Shown here one piece after another: positions 24,261 through 32,396 of a DNA stretch of 64,000 nt. The position numbers were made by a program, and so were the translations under genes. Under the pieces are notes generated by a model. It saw only the letters and a list, made by a program, of their open reading frames with translations. It made no database searches and was not told where the DNA came from. The stretch is from positions 124,001-188,000 of the forward strand of contig CAKRGM010000001.1 in NCBI GenBank assembly GCA_934330725.1, given 5' to 3'. Within the stretch, counting starts at the first letter, position 1. The number at the start of each line of letters is the position of its first letter. This DNA is from an uncultured Lachnospiraceae bacterium (GTDB lineage: Bacteria; Bacillota; Clostridia; Lachnospirales; Lachnospiraceae).

Positions 24261-26903
24261 GTGCAGTACAGAGGCGTTAATGAGTTAAGAAGAATGTTTC
24301 TCGACTTTTTTGAGAGCAAAGGTCATTTAAAAATGAAGAGTTTTTCATTGGTTCCACACAATGATAACAGTTTATTATTAATAAATTCAGGAATGGCACC
24401 TTTAAAGCCATATTTTACAGGACAGGAGATTCCACCAAGAAGAAGGGTTACAACATGTCAGAAGTGTATCAGAACAGGTGATATTGAAAATGTTGGTAAG
24501 ACAGCAAGACATGGTACATTTTTTGAAATGTTAGGTAACTTCTCATTTGGTGATTACTTTAAAACAGAAGCAATACACTGGTCATGGGAATTTCTTACTG
24601 AGGTAGTAGGATTAGACCCTGACAGACTTTACCCGTCAATATATTTAGATGATGATGAAGCATTTGATATCTGGAATAAAGAAATTGGTATCGCTCCTGA
24701 AAGAATTTTCCGTTTTGGAAAAGAAGACAACTTCTGGGAACATGGCGCAGGTCCATGTGGTCCATGTTCAGAAATCTACTATGACCGTGGCGAAAAGTAC
24801 GGATGTGGTAAGCCGGGATGTACAGTAGGATGCGAATGTGACAGATATATGGAAATCTGGAACAACGTATTTTCACAGTTTAATAATGATGGTAAAGGTA
24901 ACTATTCTGACCTTATCCAGAAGAATATTGATACAGGTATGGGTCTTGAAAGACTTGCAGTTGTAGTACAGGATGTCGATTCAATCTTTGACGTAGATAC
25001 ATTACAGTCATTAAGAAATGAAGTCTGCAGAATGGCAGGAGTTAAATACCTGGAAGATGAAAAAACAGATGTTTCTATCCGTGTAATCACAGACCATATC
25101 CGTTCAGTTACATTTATGGTAAGTGATGGAATCATGCCATCTAACGAAGGAAGAGGATATGTTTTAAGAAGACTTTTAAGAAGAGCTGCAAGACATGGAA
25201 GACTTCTTGGAATTGAAGGAAAGTTTTTAACAGAACTTTGTAATACAGTAATCGAAGGCTCAAAGGATGGTTATCCTGAACTTGAGGAAAAGAAAGAATT
25301 TATATTCAATGTAATATCACAGGAAGAAGATAAGTTTGATAAGACAATAGATCAGGGACTTTCAATCTTAAACCAGATGACGGATGATGTTGAAAAATCA
25401 GGAAAGAACGTTTTATCAGGAGAAGATGCATTTAAACTCTATGATACATACGGATTCCCGCTTGACCTTACAAAGGAGATTCTTGAGGAAAAGAACATTA
25501 CTGTTGATGAAGATGGCTTTAATGCTGCGATGAAGGAGCAGAAAGAAAAGGCAAGAGGCGCACGTAAGACAACAAACTATATGGGTGCTGATGCAACTGT
25601 TTACGATGAACTTGATCCGGCTATTAAGAGCACATTTACAGGATATACATCTCTTACGGATGAATCTGTTATTTCAGCTCTTACAACAGAAACAGAAGTA
25701 GTACAGGCTGTAACAGAAGGCGAGAAGGCTACAATTATTACTGATAAGACTCCATTTTATGCAACAATGGGTGGTCAGGAAGGTGATAAGGGTATTATCA
25801 CTTCAGCTGAAGGTGAATTTAAGGTAGAGACAGCTATCCATCTTAAAGGTGAAAAAATCGGACATGTTGGTGTTGTTACAAAAGGAATGTTCAAGGCTGG
25901 CGATAAGGTAGAACTTAAAGTTGATGCGGCAAACAGAACAGATACAGGAAAGAACCACAGTGCAACACACCTTTTACAGAAAGCGTTAAAGACTGTACTT
26001 GGCAACCATGTTGAACAGCAGGGTTCATATGTAGATGCTGACAGATTAAGATTTGACTTTACTCATTTTAAGGCTATGACAGATGAAGAAATTGCAAAGG
26101 TAGAAGCTTTGGTAAATGAAAAGATTGCAGAAAATCTTGAAGTAAAGACAGATATAATGAGCCTTGAACATGCGAAGAAGACAGGAGCCATGGCTTTATT
26201 TGGTGAAAAGTATGGTGACAGTGTGCGAGTTGTATCAATGGGAGACTTCTCTAAAGAATTATGTGGTGGTACACACGTTCCAAATACAGGCGTTATATCA
26301 TTATTCAAGATTGTTTCTGAATCAGGTGTTGCAGCCGGAGTAAGAAGAATCGAAGCTCTTACAGGCAAGGGCGTAATAAACTACTTTAATAAAATTGAAG
26401 ATGAATTAAAACAGGCTGCAATAGCTGCAAAGACAGAACCGGCTAAGCTTGTTGCAAGAATTAATTCATTGAATGATGAAGTTAAATCACTTACGGGTGA
26501 ACTTGATAAATTAAAGGCTAAACTTGCAAATGATGCATTAGGCGATGTTACAAAGGATATCAAAGAAGTTAGCGGCGTAAAGACACTTGTAACAAAGGTT
26601 GACAATGTCGATATGAACGAACTTCGTAACCTTGGAGATAAGATGAAAGACAACTATGGTGCCGGAGTAGTTCTTATCGTAAGTGCACAGGGTGCAGACA
26701 AGGTAAATATCATTGCAATGGCAACTGATGATGCAGTAAAGAAAGGTGCTCATGCAGGTAATCTGATTAAACAGGTTGCATCAATTGTCGGCGGTGGCGG
26801 CGGCGGAAGACCAACAATGGCACAGGCCGGTGGTAAGAAACCAGAAGGAATAGATGAACTTATGAGCAAAGCGCAGGAAGTAATTGCAGAGCAGCTTGCG
26901 TAG
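24261..26903 (+). CDS. alaS: Alanyl-tRNA synthetase
   Basis: AlaS charges tRNA-Ala and edits mis-acylated Ser and Gly. The 880-residue product has the class II catalytic core, the four-cysteine zinc-like cluster in the GCGKPGCTVGCECD region, the editing-domain motifs HSATHLL (near 566) and CGGTHVPNTG (near 668), and the C-Ala domain with its glycine-rich VGGGGGGRPTMAQAGG. It starts with GTG at 24261 after TAGGAGGATAAG. The 110-base leader has no T-box that I can see. It contains a 6-1-6 palindrome, GTCAATTATTGAC, at 24230-24242. Confidence 0.97.
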   Translation: MQYRGVNELRRMFLDFFESKGHLKMKSFSLVPHNDNSLLLINSGMAPLKPYFTGQEIPPRRRVTTCQKCIRTGDIENVGKTARHGTFFEMLGNFSFGDYFKTEAIHWSWEFLTEVVGLDPDRLYPSIYLDDDEAFDIWNKEIGIAPERIFRFGKEDNFWEHGAGPCGPCSEIYYDRGEKYGCGKPGCTVGCECDRYMEIWNNVFSQFNNDGKGNYSDLIQKNIDTGMGLERLAVVVQDVDSIFDVDTLQSLRNEVCRMAGVKYLEDEKTDVSIRVITDHIRSVTFMVSDGIMPSNEGRGYVLRRLLRRAARHGRLLGIEGKFLTELCNTVIEGSKDGYPELEEKKEFIFNVISQEEDKFDKTIDQGLSILNQMTDDVEKSGKNVLSGEDAFKLYDTYGFPLDLTKEILEEKNITVDEDGFNAAMKEQKEKARGARKTTNYMGADATVYDELDPAIKSTFTGYTSLTDESVISALTTETEVVQAVTEGEKATIITDKTPFYATMGGQEGDKGIITSAEGEFKVETAIHLKGEKIGHVGVVTKGMFKAGDKVELKVDAANRTDTGKNHSATHLLQKALKTVLGNHVEQQGSYVDADRLRFDFTHFKAMTDEEIAKVEALVNEKIAENLEVKTDIMSLEHAKKTGAMALFGEKYGDSVRVVSMGDFSKELCGGTHVPNTGVISLFKIVSESGVAAGVRRIEALTGKGVINYFNKIEDELKQAAIAAKTEPAKLVARINSLNDEVKSLTGELDKLKAKLANDALGDVTKDIKEVSGVKTLVTKVDNVDMNELRNLGDKMKDNYGAGVVLIVSAQGADKVNIIAMATDDAVKKGAHAGNLIKQVASIVGGGGGGRPTMAQAGGKKPEGIDELMSKAQEVIAEQLA

Positions 26904-26935
26904 AGTTATATAAAGATATATAAAAATATATAAAA

Positions 26936-26988
26936 AAACAAACCAGTAACACTCTGTATTATTAGTCGTGTTCCTGGTTTGTTTTTTT
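26936..26988. terminator. Bidirectional terminator after alaS (left copy of a repeated terminator)
   Basis: AAACAAACCAG (26936-26946) pairs with CTGGTTTGTTT (26974-26984), and inside it AACAC (26948-26952) pairs with GTGTT (26968-26972). A T run follows on the + strand and an A run precedes it, so it can act both ways. A related element lies in inverted orientation at 28595-28655. Confidence 0.85.
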
Positions 26989-26995
26989 ATCGAGC

Positions 26996-27038
26996 GGTTG
27001 TTGGAGGCGGAAGGGGGAGTGGGATTTTTTTTGGGGGG
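26996..27038 (+). other. G-rich tract
   Basis: A run of G clusters (GG, GG, GG, GG, GGGGG, GGG, GGGGGG) spans 26996-27038 on the + strand and includes GGTTGTTGGAGGCGG, which fits a two-layer G-quadruplex pattern. It stands out in this AT-rich window and lies at the left border of the accessory island. Confidence 0.4.
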
Positions 27039-27112
27039 AAAATATTATGAAGGGATGCCTATACTTTGTACATAGTAGAAGATTTTAAGGTAATTTAAGA
27101 ATTGGCTCGTAA

Positions 27113-27792
27113 ATGAATAAAATTTTTGATATAATAAATCTATATAGCTATGAGGAGGTGACATTCATTAACGAGCCTAAAATCAGTCAATTATGTTACA
27201 ATATGAATCTTGGTTCTACAGAGCCTAAATTTGCAATCTTAGAAGATGGAACACAGGTTGTTACAAAATTATATAATGGACCAGAAGGTAATCTTGTGCT
27301 CTTTAATGAGTATATATGTTATCGCATGGCTATTTTGTTGGATATTCCTATGCCGAGATCAGGTATTTGCATTTTAGATGCTTCATCGGAAATCCAGGAA
27401 ATCTTTTGGTTAGATTCTGCAAAGATGATGTTTCGCTTAAAGTCATAGACCATACACATGTTTTTATTAATCAGACTTTTTGGGATGCTAATTGCTTGAA
27501 AAGGGCAATGGAAGAAAATGATTTATTAGATACAAAGGTACTTCAGTATAATGCATACCTTTACGAAATGTTCTTTCATAATTTTTCTATTACAAAGGAA
27601 ATGTTGGAAAAAGAAAGTTTGGTCTTCAAAAGCAAGATTAGTCGTGATATAATATTGGAATTTATTAGCATCATTCCAGAGGAATGGAAACCTAATCAAA
27701 AAGATTTGGATGAACTTGTAAAATATATTCTATATAGGGTTGATAACTTGGATGTGATAATATCAACAATTTTAACATACAATAGTAGATAA
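27113..27792 (+). pseudogene. HipA-like kinase gene with internal deletion and frameshift
   Basis: Two out-of-register fragments match the two ends of one HipA-like (HipA_2-type) kinase. The first fragment (to about 27387) has the N-lobe start MNLGSTEPKFAILEDGTQ and ...NEYICYRMAILLDIP. The second (from about 27388) resumes with GNPGNLLVRF and KVIDHTHVF, the region right after the catalytic loop, and ends NSR at 27792. The segment between, including the catalytic aspartate, is missing and the reading frame changes at the join. The true start is also doubtful: a strong GAGGAGGTGA (27152-27161) points to an ATT at 27167. The annotated ATG at 27113 lies upstream of a TATAAT inside the frame. I judge it non-functional. 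It precedes a DUF3037 gene by 16 bases, a pairing known for this family. Confidence 0.75.
27127..27135 (+). promoter_or_regulatory. Extended -10 promoter of the HipA-like/DUF3037 unit
   Basis: TGA followed directly by TATAAT (27130-27135) gives an extended -10. Transcription would start near 27142, downstream of ATG 27113, so the translation start must be at or after 27158. No good -35 is seen. Confidence 0.5.
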
Positions 27793-27808
27793 GGAAGGAG
27801 GAAATATT

Positions 27809-28552
27809 ATGTACCACATTGAATATGCAGCATTGAATTATTACCATTCGCCTATTTCTGATGAGTGTTTATGTATAGGTGTGTTATTTCATAATATAAC
27901 AACGGGACAATGTGATTTCAAATATATCTCCAATTTCCAGCGTTTTCACGCATTTGATGATGAGGCTGATTTAGATTTTGTTAAACTCTATTTAAGAGGT
28001 ATTAAAGAAGAAATAGAGCCATCTGTTTTTAATTATAATAAGGAATTTGATATTGCTTCATATATTAGGGTATATGCAAATGAGTTTAGGTTTTCATCTG
28101 TAAGAACGCTTTCGGTTAATGAAAATGAAAATTATGTTGATGATCTATCGAAAATATATTTGAAATATGATTTAGCAAAATCACAAAGATTGAATGGAAA
28201 TGAAGAAAAGAAATTAATTCGCAGGGTACTCGAATCAAATAATCTTGAATATTCTACTCAAAAGGTAGACGGACCATATAGCGATGAAATTTCGTTTGAT
28301 TATCAAGTTGGAGATGTGTGTGTTAAGTTGTTTTCATTTAAAGGAAAGAATCTGAAACGAGTTATTGGAAATGCGAGACAGTGGTCTTTTGTAGCTGATG
28401 AGATAGGAGCACAGAAGAAAGTACTATTCATATATGATTCTGATTATGAAGATATGAGTAATCTTAATATAATCATTAAAATACTATCAAAAAATGCAGA
28501 AGTTTTGAAGTTGGATGCTGGAATGGATTATATTTTGAAGCAGTGTTCATAG
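27809..28552 (+). CDS. DUF3037 family protein
   Basis: The 247-residue product begins YHIEYAALNYYHSPISDE, followed by the DUF3037 hallmark of an (I/V)GV-L-F strand (CIGVLFHN) and FQRFHAFDDEADLDFVK. The C-terminal half is a mixed alpha/beta region of unknown role. DUF3037 genes often sit beside HipA-like kinase genes, and here one lies just upstream but is broken, while this frame is intact with an excellent AAGGAGGA ribosome binding site. The base composition is a little more AT-rich and uses different codons from the flanking housekeeping genes, which fits acquisition. The activity is unknown. Confidence 0.8.
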   Translation: MYHIEYAALNYYHSPISDECLCIGVLFHNITTGQCDFKYISNFQRFHAFDDEADLDFVKLYLRGIKEEIEPSVFNYNKEFDIASYIRVYANEFRFSSVRTLSVNENENYVDDLSKIYLKYDLAKSQRLNGNEEKKLIRRVLESNNLEYSTQKVDGPYSDEISFDYQVGDVCVKLFSFKGKNLKRVIGNARQWSFVADEIGAQKKVLFIYDSDYEDMSNLNIIIKILSKNAEVLKLDAGMDYILKQCS

Positions 28553-28594
28553 ATATTAAAACCACATAAAATGTGGAGAGTGAGCCATCTGCCG

Positions 28595-28655
28595 ATACAA
28601 AAACAAACCAGGAGAGCGACTGACAAAACGGAGCACGACTGGTTTGTTTTTGTAT
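28595..28655. terminator. Bidirectional terminator, right copy of the repeated terminator
   Basis: ATACAAAAACAAACCAG (28595-28611) pairs perfectly over 17 bases with CTGGTTTGTTTTTGTAT (28639-28655). The 27-base centre matches that of the 26936-26988 terminator at 16 of 27 positions when reverse-complemented, against about 6 of 27 in direct orientation, so the two copies are inverted relative to each other. Confidence 0.85.
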
Positions 28656-28687
28656 AAAATATATCGTAAAATATATGCAAAAAATGG

Positions 28688-28715
28688 TTGACGAATCATA
28701 ATATTATGATATAAT
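28688..28715 (+). promoter_or_regulatory. Strong promoter for rpsU
   Basis: TTGACG (28688-28693), a 16-base spacer and TATAAT (28710-28715) preceded by TGA form a near-consensus extended promoter about 80 bases before rpsU. Confidence 0.7.
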
Positions 28716-28793
28716 ATCATTTGTGCAATTAATTAATACCCTATTATGTATTGTTGTGCACAATTTGCAACAGAAGGGTGGTCAGGAAATAGT

Positions 28794-28970
28794 ATGTCAA
28801 ACGTTATCGTAAAAGAGAACGAGTCTTTAGATAGTGCATTACGTAGATTTAAAAGAAATTGTGCTAAGGCTGGTATTCAGCAGGAAATACGTAAAAGAGA
28901 ACATTACGAAAAGCCAAGCGTAAGACGCAAGAAGAAATCTGAAGCTGCTAGAAAACGTAAATTCAACTAA
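28794..28970 (+). CDS. rpsU: Small ribosomal subunit protein bS21
   Basis: The 58-residue product begins MSNVIVKENESLDSALRRFK and ends with the basic tail RRKKKSEAARKRKFN typical of S21. The frame remains open upstream, but ATG 28794 gives the family N-terminus and has AAGGGTGG/CAGGAA upstream. It has its own strong promoter and a clear terminator, so it forms a single-gene unit, and it precedes the yqfC-yqfD-phoH-ybeY cluster as in many Firmicutes. Confidence 0.97.
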   Translation: MSNVIVKENESLDSALRRFKRNCAKAGIQQEIRKREHYEKPSVRRKKKSEAARKRKFN

Positions 28971-28982
28971 TAATAATTATCG

Positions 28983-29015
28983 AAGCTGTCATTTTTTAAT
29001 GACAGCTTTTTGTTT
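28983..29015 (+). terminator. Terminator of rpsU
   Basis: AAGCTGTCATT (28983-28993) pairs perfectly with AATGACAGCTT (28998-29008) around TTTT and is followed by TTTGTTTT. Confidence 0.9.
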
Positions 29016-29101
29016 TATAAATCAGCATGTAAAAAGATAGTTTTCTATGCATTTGCATATTTTTCTGTGATACGTAATATGAATATAGTAAACACTTTAA
29101 A

Positions 29102-29461
29102 ATGGGTGTGGTTGTTGTGAAAAATAAAGGTGCAGGAAATGGAGAGCCTGAAAAATATAAAAAGTTTGAAAAATCAGGGAAGATTGAAAAGGCAGCACTG
29201 GCTGATGGATTTAAAAGCAGCTTTGCAAGGAATTTTGATGTTACAAGGGATACAATGCTTGGAATGCCAATCATTACTGCAATTGGGAACTGCCAGATAT
29301 ATATAGAAAATTTTAAATCAATTATGGAGTATCGGTGCGATTTAATAAAACTTTTAACAAAACGGGGAATGGTTCTGGTGTATGGCGACTGCCTTGAAAT
29401 ATTATATTATGATGATGAGGAAATTTCCATAAAAGGGCGAATAAAAAAAATTGAATTCTGA
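29102..29461 (+). CDS. yqfC: YabP/YqfC family sporulation protein
   Basis: YqfC belongs to the YabP/YqfC family, small mother-cell proteins made during sporulation. The 119-residue product has a charged N-terminal extension followed by the conserved domain from about residue 55: MPIITAIGNCQIYIENFKSI, ...LLTKRGMVLVYGDCLEI, and the end EISIKGRIKKIEF. The start is not well determined: ATG 29102 lacks a clear ribosome binding site and GTG 29117 is possible. A sigma-E-like -35 (GCATATT, 29055-29061) lies upstream but I cannot find a good matching -10. yqfD follows 17 bases on, as in Bacillus. Confidence 0.88.
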   Translation: MGVVVVKNKGAGNGEPEKYKKFEKSGKIEKAALADGFKSSFARNFDVTRDTMLGMPIITAIGNCQIYIENFKSIMEYRCDLIKLLTKRGMVLVYGDCLEILYYDDEEISIKGRIKKIEF

Positions 29462-29478
29462 GCAGGGGGATTTCTAAA

Positions 29479-30744
29479 ATGTGGATGCAGAGCAATTTGG
29501 CAAATACATATATGCTTGTTAAAGTGGACACGATGAATACAGGACGTTTCTTAAATTTGTGCCGTAATAATGAAATATATTTCTGGAATATATGTAAAAC
29601 AGAATACGGATTTGACGCAAAAATAACCAGAACGGATTTTTTGAAAATAAAAGATATATGCAGAAGAACAAAAACCAGGGTGCGCATAATAAAGAGAAAG
29701 GGGATAAGATTTGCGTTATTTAGATATCGTAAGCATTATTCATTTCTTGCCGGCATAATGATAGCATTTATTCTTATATATGTATGCAGCCTTTTTGTGT
29801 GGGACATATCTTTTACGGGAAATGTACAGTATACTGACAGTACTCTTATAAAATATCTTAAGACCATGGGAATATATCCCGGAATAAAAGTAAGAGATAT
29901 AAACTGCGATGATATAGAAAGTTCAATCAGAAATACATATGATAATGTGACATGGGTATCTGCACAGATAAGCGGAACGCGGCTTATTATTCACTTAAAG
30001 GAGAGCGATGGTATGAAAGTGGCAGTGACAGATGCCACACAGCCCTCTGATATTATAGCGTCTGAAAGCGGAGTGGTGGAAAAAATCATAACAAGAAGTG
30101 GAATGCCAGTGGTTTCAAAGGGTGATACTGTAGAAAAAGGGCAGGTGCTGGTAACCGGAGTTGTTGAAAAAAAAGATGATTCGGGAAATGTTACCGGACA
30201 TATCTATACAAATTCCGATGCAGATATAGTTATAAATACTTCGGTAGATTATAATGATGAATTAGTAATTGAACATGATTTTAAAAGTTATACGGGGCGT
30301 GAAATTGAAAAAAATATAATTGGAATTGGAGATACAGGCTGTGAATTCGGAATATCATTTAAAGATTTTAAAGAGTATGATGTTATGACCAGTGTAAATA
30401 ATGTCTATCTTACTAAAAATTTCTGTCTTCCTGTGAGTTATGGAAAAAAGGTATATGCAGAATATGAGGTAAAGACTGCTTCGTATACACAGGAAGAGGC
30501 TTCGCAGATATTAAATGACAGGCTTAATTTATACATGAAAAAATTAATGGAAAATGGAGTGCAAATACTTGAAAATAGTGTTAAAATGGATTCAGATGGA
30601 ATAAAATATTTTTTCAGGGGTAATCTGGATGTGAATATGCCGGCATACGAATATTCCCAGATATCAACTGAAAAAATCCAGGAAATTGAGAATAGCAATA
30701 AGACTGATAAAAATAACATGAAAGAGAGTACAGGGAGTAATTAA
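29479..30744 (+). CDS. yqfD: Sporulation protein YqfD
   Basis: YqfD is a membrane protein made in the mother cell and conserved across endospore formers; its biochemical role is unknown. The 421-residue product has a cytoplasmic N-terminal domain (residues 1-90, with the RIIKRKG segment), one membrane span (about 91-113) and an extracytoplasmic domain. That domain includes the paired motif FTGNVQYTDSTLIKYLKTMGI, TWVSAQISGTRLIIHLKE and VEKIITRSGMPVVSKGDTVEKGQVLVTG. The stop overlaps the phoH start (TAATG), giving translational coupling. Confidence 0.93.
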   Translation: MWMQSNLANTYMLVKVDTMNTGRFLNLCRNNEIYFWNICKTEYGFDAKITRTDFLKIKDICRRTKTRVRIIKRKGIRFALFRYRKHYSFLAGIMIAFILIYVCSLFVWDISFTGNVQYTDSTLIKYLKTMGIYPGIKVRDINCDDIESSIRNTYDNVTWVSAQISGTRLIIHLKESDGMKVAVTDATQPSDIIASESGVVEKIITRSGMPVVSKGDTVEKGQVLVTGVVEKKDDSGNVTGHIYTNSDADIVINTSVDYNDELVIEHDFKSYTGREIEKNIIGIGDTGCEFGISFKDFKEYDVMTSVNNVYLTKNFCLPVSYGKKVYAEYEVKTASYTQEEASQILNDRLNLYMKKLMENGVQILENSVKMDSDGIKYFFRGNLDVNMPAYEYSQISTEKIQEIENSNKTDKNNMKESTGSN

Positions 30745-31778
30745 TGAGCATTATTGAGACCATAGTTGATTTGCCAGCAGAATACTGCGCTGAAGTATTT
30801 GGACAGTTTGATGAATTTGCAAAAAAGATTGAAAGAACACTTAAGGTTACTATAATTGACAGAAATTCACAGGTGAAAGTTATTGGACCTGAGCACAATG
30901 TTAAAAATGCAACAGGTGTACTTAACAGTTTATGTGAACTTGCCAAAAGAAACGGGCATATAACAGTCCAGAATGTTGATTATGCACTTTCACTCGCCAT
31001 GGAGAATAAAGAGGATGCAATCCTTGAAGTGGATTCTGATACGATTTGCAGAACTATAACAGGAAAGCCAATTAAGCCTAAGACAATCGGACAGAAAGAG
31101 TATATTGACAGTATAAGAAATAAGATGATTGTATTTGGAATCGGTCCGGCTGGTACAGGCAAAACATATCTTGCAATGGCAATGGCTATTAATGCATTTA
31201 AAAGTAATGAGGTTGGAAGGATAATTCTTACAAGACCGGCTATTGAGGCAGGGGAAAAACTGGGATTTCTTCCGGGAGACCTGCAAAGTAAAGTTGACCC
31301 GTATTTAAGACCGTTATATGATGCACTTTATCAGATAATGGGAGCGGAAAGCTTTAATGCAAATATGGAAAAAGGACTTATAGAAGTTGCACCATTGGCA
31401 TATATGCGAGGAAGAACTCTTGATAATGCATTCATAATACTGGATGAGGCACAGAATACTACACCCGCACAGATGAAGATGTTTCTTACAAGAATCGGAT
31501 TCGGGTCAAAGGTAATCGTTACAGGTGATCTGACACAGAAAGATCTTCCAAAAGATACTACAAGTGGCCTTGATATAGCCATGAGAGTGCTTTCAAAGGT
31601 AGATGAAATATCATTTGTAAAACTTACGAACAAGGATGTTGTAAGACATCCGCTTGTCCAGAAGATAGTAAAAGCATATGAAGAATATGAAAAAAAGACC
31701 GAAAAGCGAACTGAAAAAAGAGGGGAAAGGTCAAATGCTGCAAGAAATACAAAGAAAAGTTCACCTAAAAAACAATGA
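30744..31778 (+). CDS. phoH: PhoH family ATPase
   Basis: PhoH-like proteins are cytoplasmic P-loop ATPases related to the helicase core and often linked with the rRNA-processing enzyme YbeY. The 344-residue product has an N-terminal RNA-binding-like domain (about 1-110), Walker A GPAGTGKTYLA (near 134), TRPAIEAGEKLGFLPGD, Walker B FIILDEAQNTTPAQMKM, and VTGDLTQKDLP. A lysine/arginine-rich tail, EKRTEKRGERSNA, ends the protein. ybeY follows. In many Firmicutes an HD-domain gene (yqfF) lies between them, and it is absent here. Confidence 0.95.
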   Translation: MSIIETIVDLPAEYCAEVFGQFDEFAKKIERTLKVTIIDRNSQVKVIGPEHNVKNATGVLNSLCELAKRNGHITVQNVDYALSLAMENKEDAILEVDSDTICRTITGKPIKPKTIGQKEYIDSIRNKMIVFGIGPAGTGKTYLAMAMAINAFKSNEVGRIILTRPAIEAGEKLGFLPGDLQSKVDPYLRPLYDALYQIMGAESFNANMEKGLIEVAPLAYMRGRTLDNAFIILDEAQNTTPAQMKMFLTRIGFGSKVIVTGDLTQKDLPKDTTSGLDIAMRVLSKVDEISFVKLTNKDVVRHPLVQKIVKAYEEYEKKTEKRTEKRGERSNAARNTKKSSPKKQ

Positions 31779-31873
31779 TAAACTGGTAAATAGAACATTT
31801 GAAGTAAATATGCATAAAAATACGCAGAAAGTATGTAAATATAAAAGGACGATATAAAGGACGGTAGATATAA

Positions 31874-32383
31874 ATGACAATAAACATAGATTATGATACA
31901 GATATAAAGCTTGATCTTGATTATGAGGATATTATAAAGAGCGTTGTTAAGGAAGCTGTGGAATATGAAAAATGTCCTTATGAGGTAGAGGTTAGTGTAA
32001 TACTTACGGATAACGACAATATCCATAACGCAAATCTGGAGTACAGAGATGTAGACAGGCCGACAGATGTTTTATCATTTCCAATGATAAATTATTATGA
32101 ACCGGCAGATTTTGAAAGCCTTAAAGAAGAACTTGAAGCAAACAGTGAAGATTATTTTAATCCTGACAGTGGAGAACTGATACTGGGGGATATTGTAATA
32201 TCAGTTGAAAAAGTCATGGAGCAGGCTGAAAGTTATGGACATACACCAAAAAGGGAACTTGCATTTCTTGTTGCACACAGCATGATGCATTTATTTGGAT
32301 ATGATCATATGGAAGAGAATGAGGCAAAAATAATGGAGGCAAAGCAGGAGGACGTATTAAAACTTTTAAATATTTCAAGATAG
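31874..32383 (+). CDS. ybeY: Endoribonuclease YbeY
   Basis: YbeY is a metal-dependent RNase involved in 16S rRNA maturation and ribosome quality control. The 169-residue product has RDVDRPTDVLSFPM, LGDIVISVEKV and the zinc-binding motif HSMMHLFGYDH, where the three histidines are spaced HxxxHxxxxxH. The usual glycine after the first histidine is serine here. A short acidic insertion (about 75-95, YYEPADFESLKEELEANSED) is typical of Clostridia. The start is ATG 31874 with AAAGGACGG upstream. Confidence 0.95.
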   Translation: MTINIDYDTDIKLDLDYEDIIKSVVKEAVEYEKCPYEVEVSVILTDNDNIHNANLEYRDVDRPTDVLSFPMINYYEPADFESLKEELEANSEDYFNPDSGELILGDIVISVEKVMEQAESYGHTPKRELAFLVAHSMMHLFGYDHMEENEAKIMEAKQEDVLKLLNISR

Positions 32384-32396
32384 GGGAATGGTAATT

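Noticed and set aside
29055..29090. A sigma-E promoter before yqfC
   Set aside because: GCATATT at 29055-29061 fits the -35 well, but no CATACA-T-like -10 is found at 13-16 bases.
31735..31857. A 40-residue frame (MLQEIQRKVHLKNN...) overlapping the end of phoH, with GAGGGGAAAGG ahead of it
   Set aside because: It overlaps the conserved phoH tail, has a composition typical of chance frames and resembles no known protein; the purine-rich run is explained by the phoH lysine/arginine tail.
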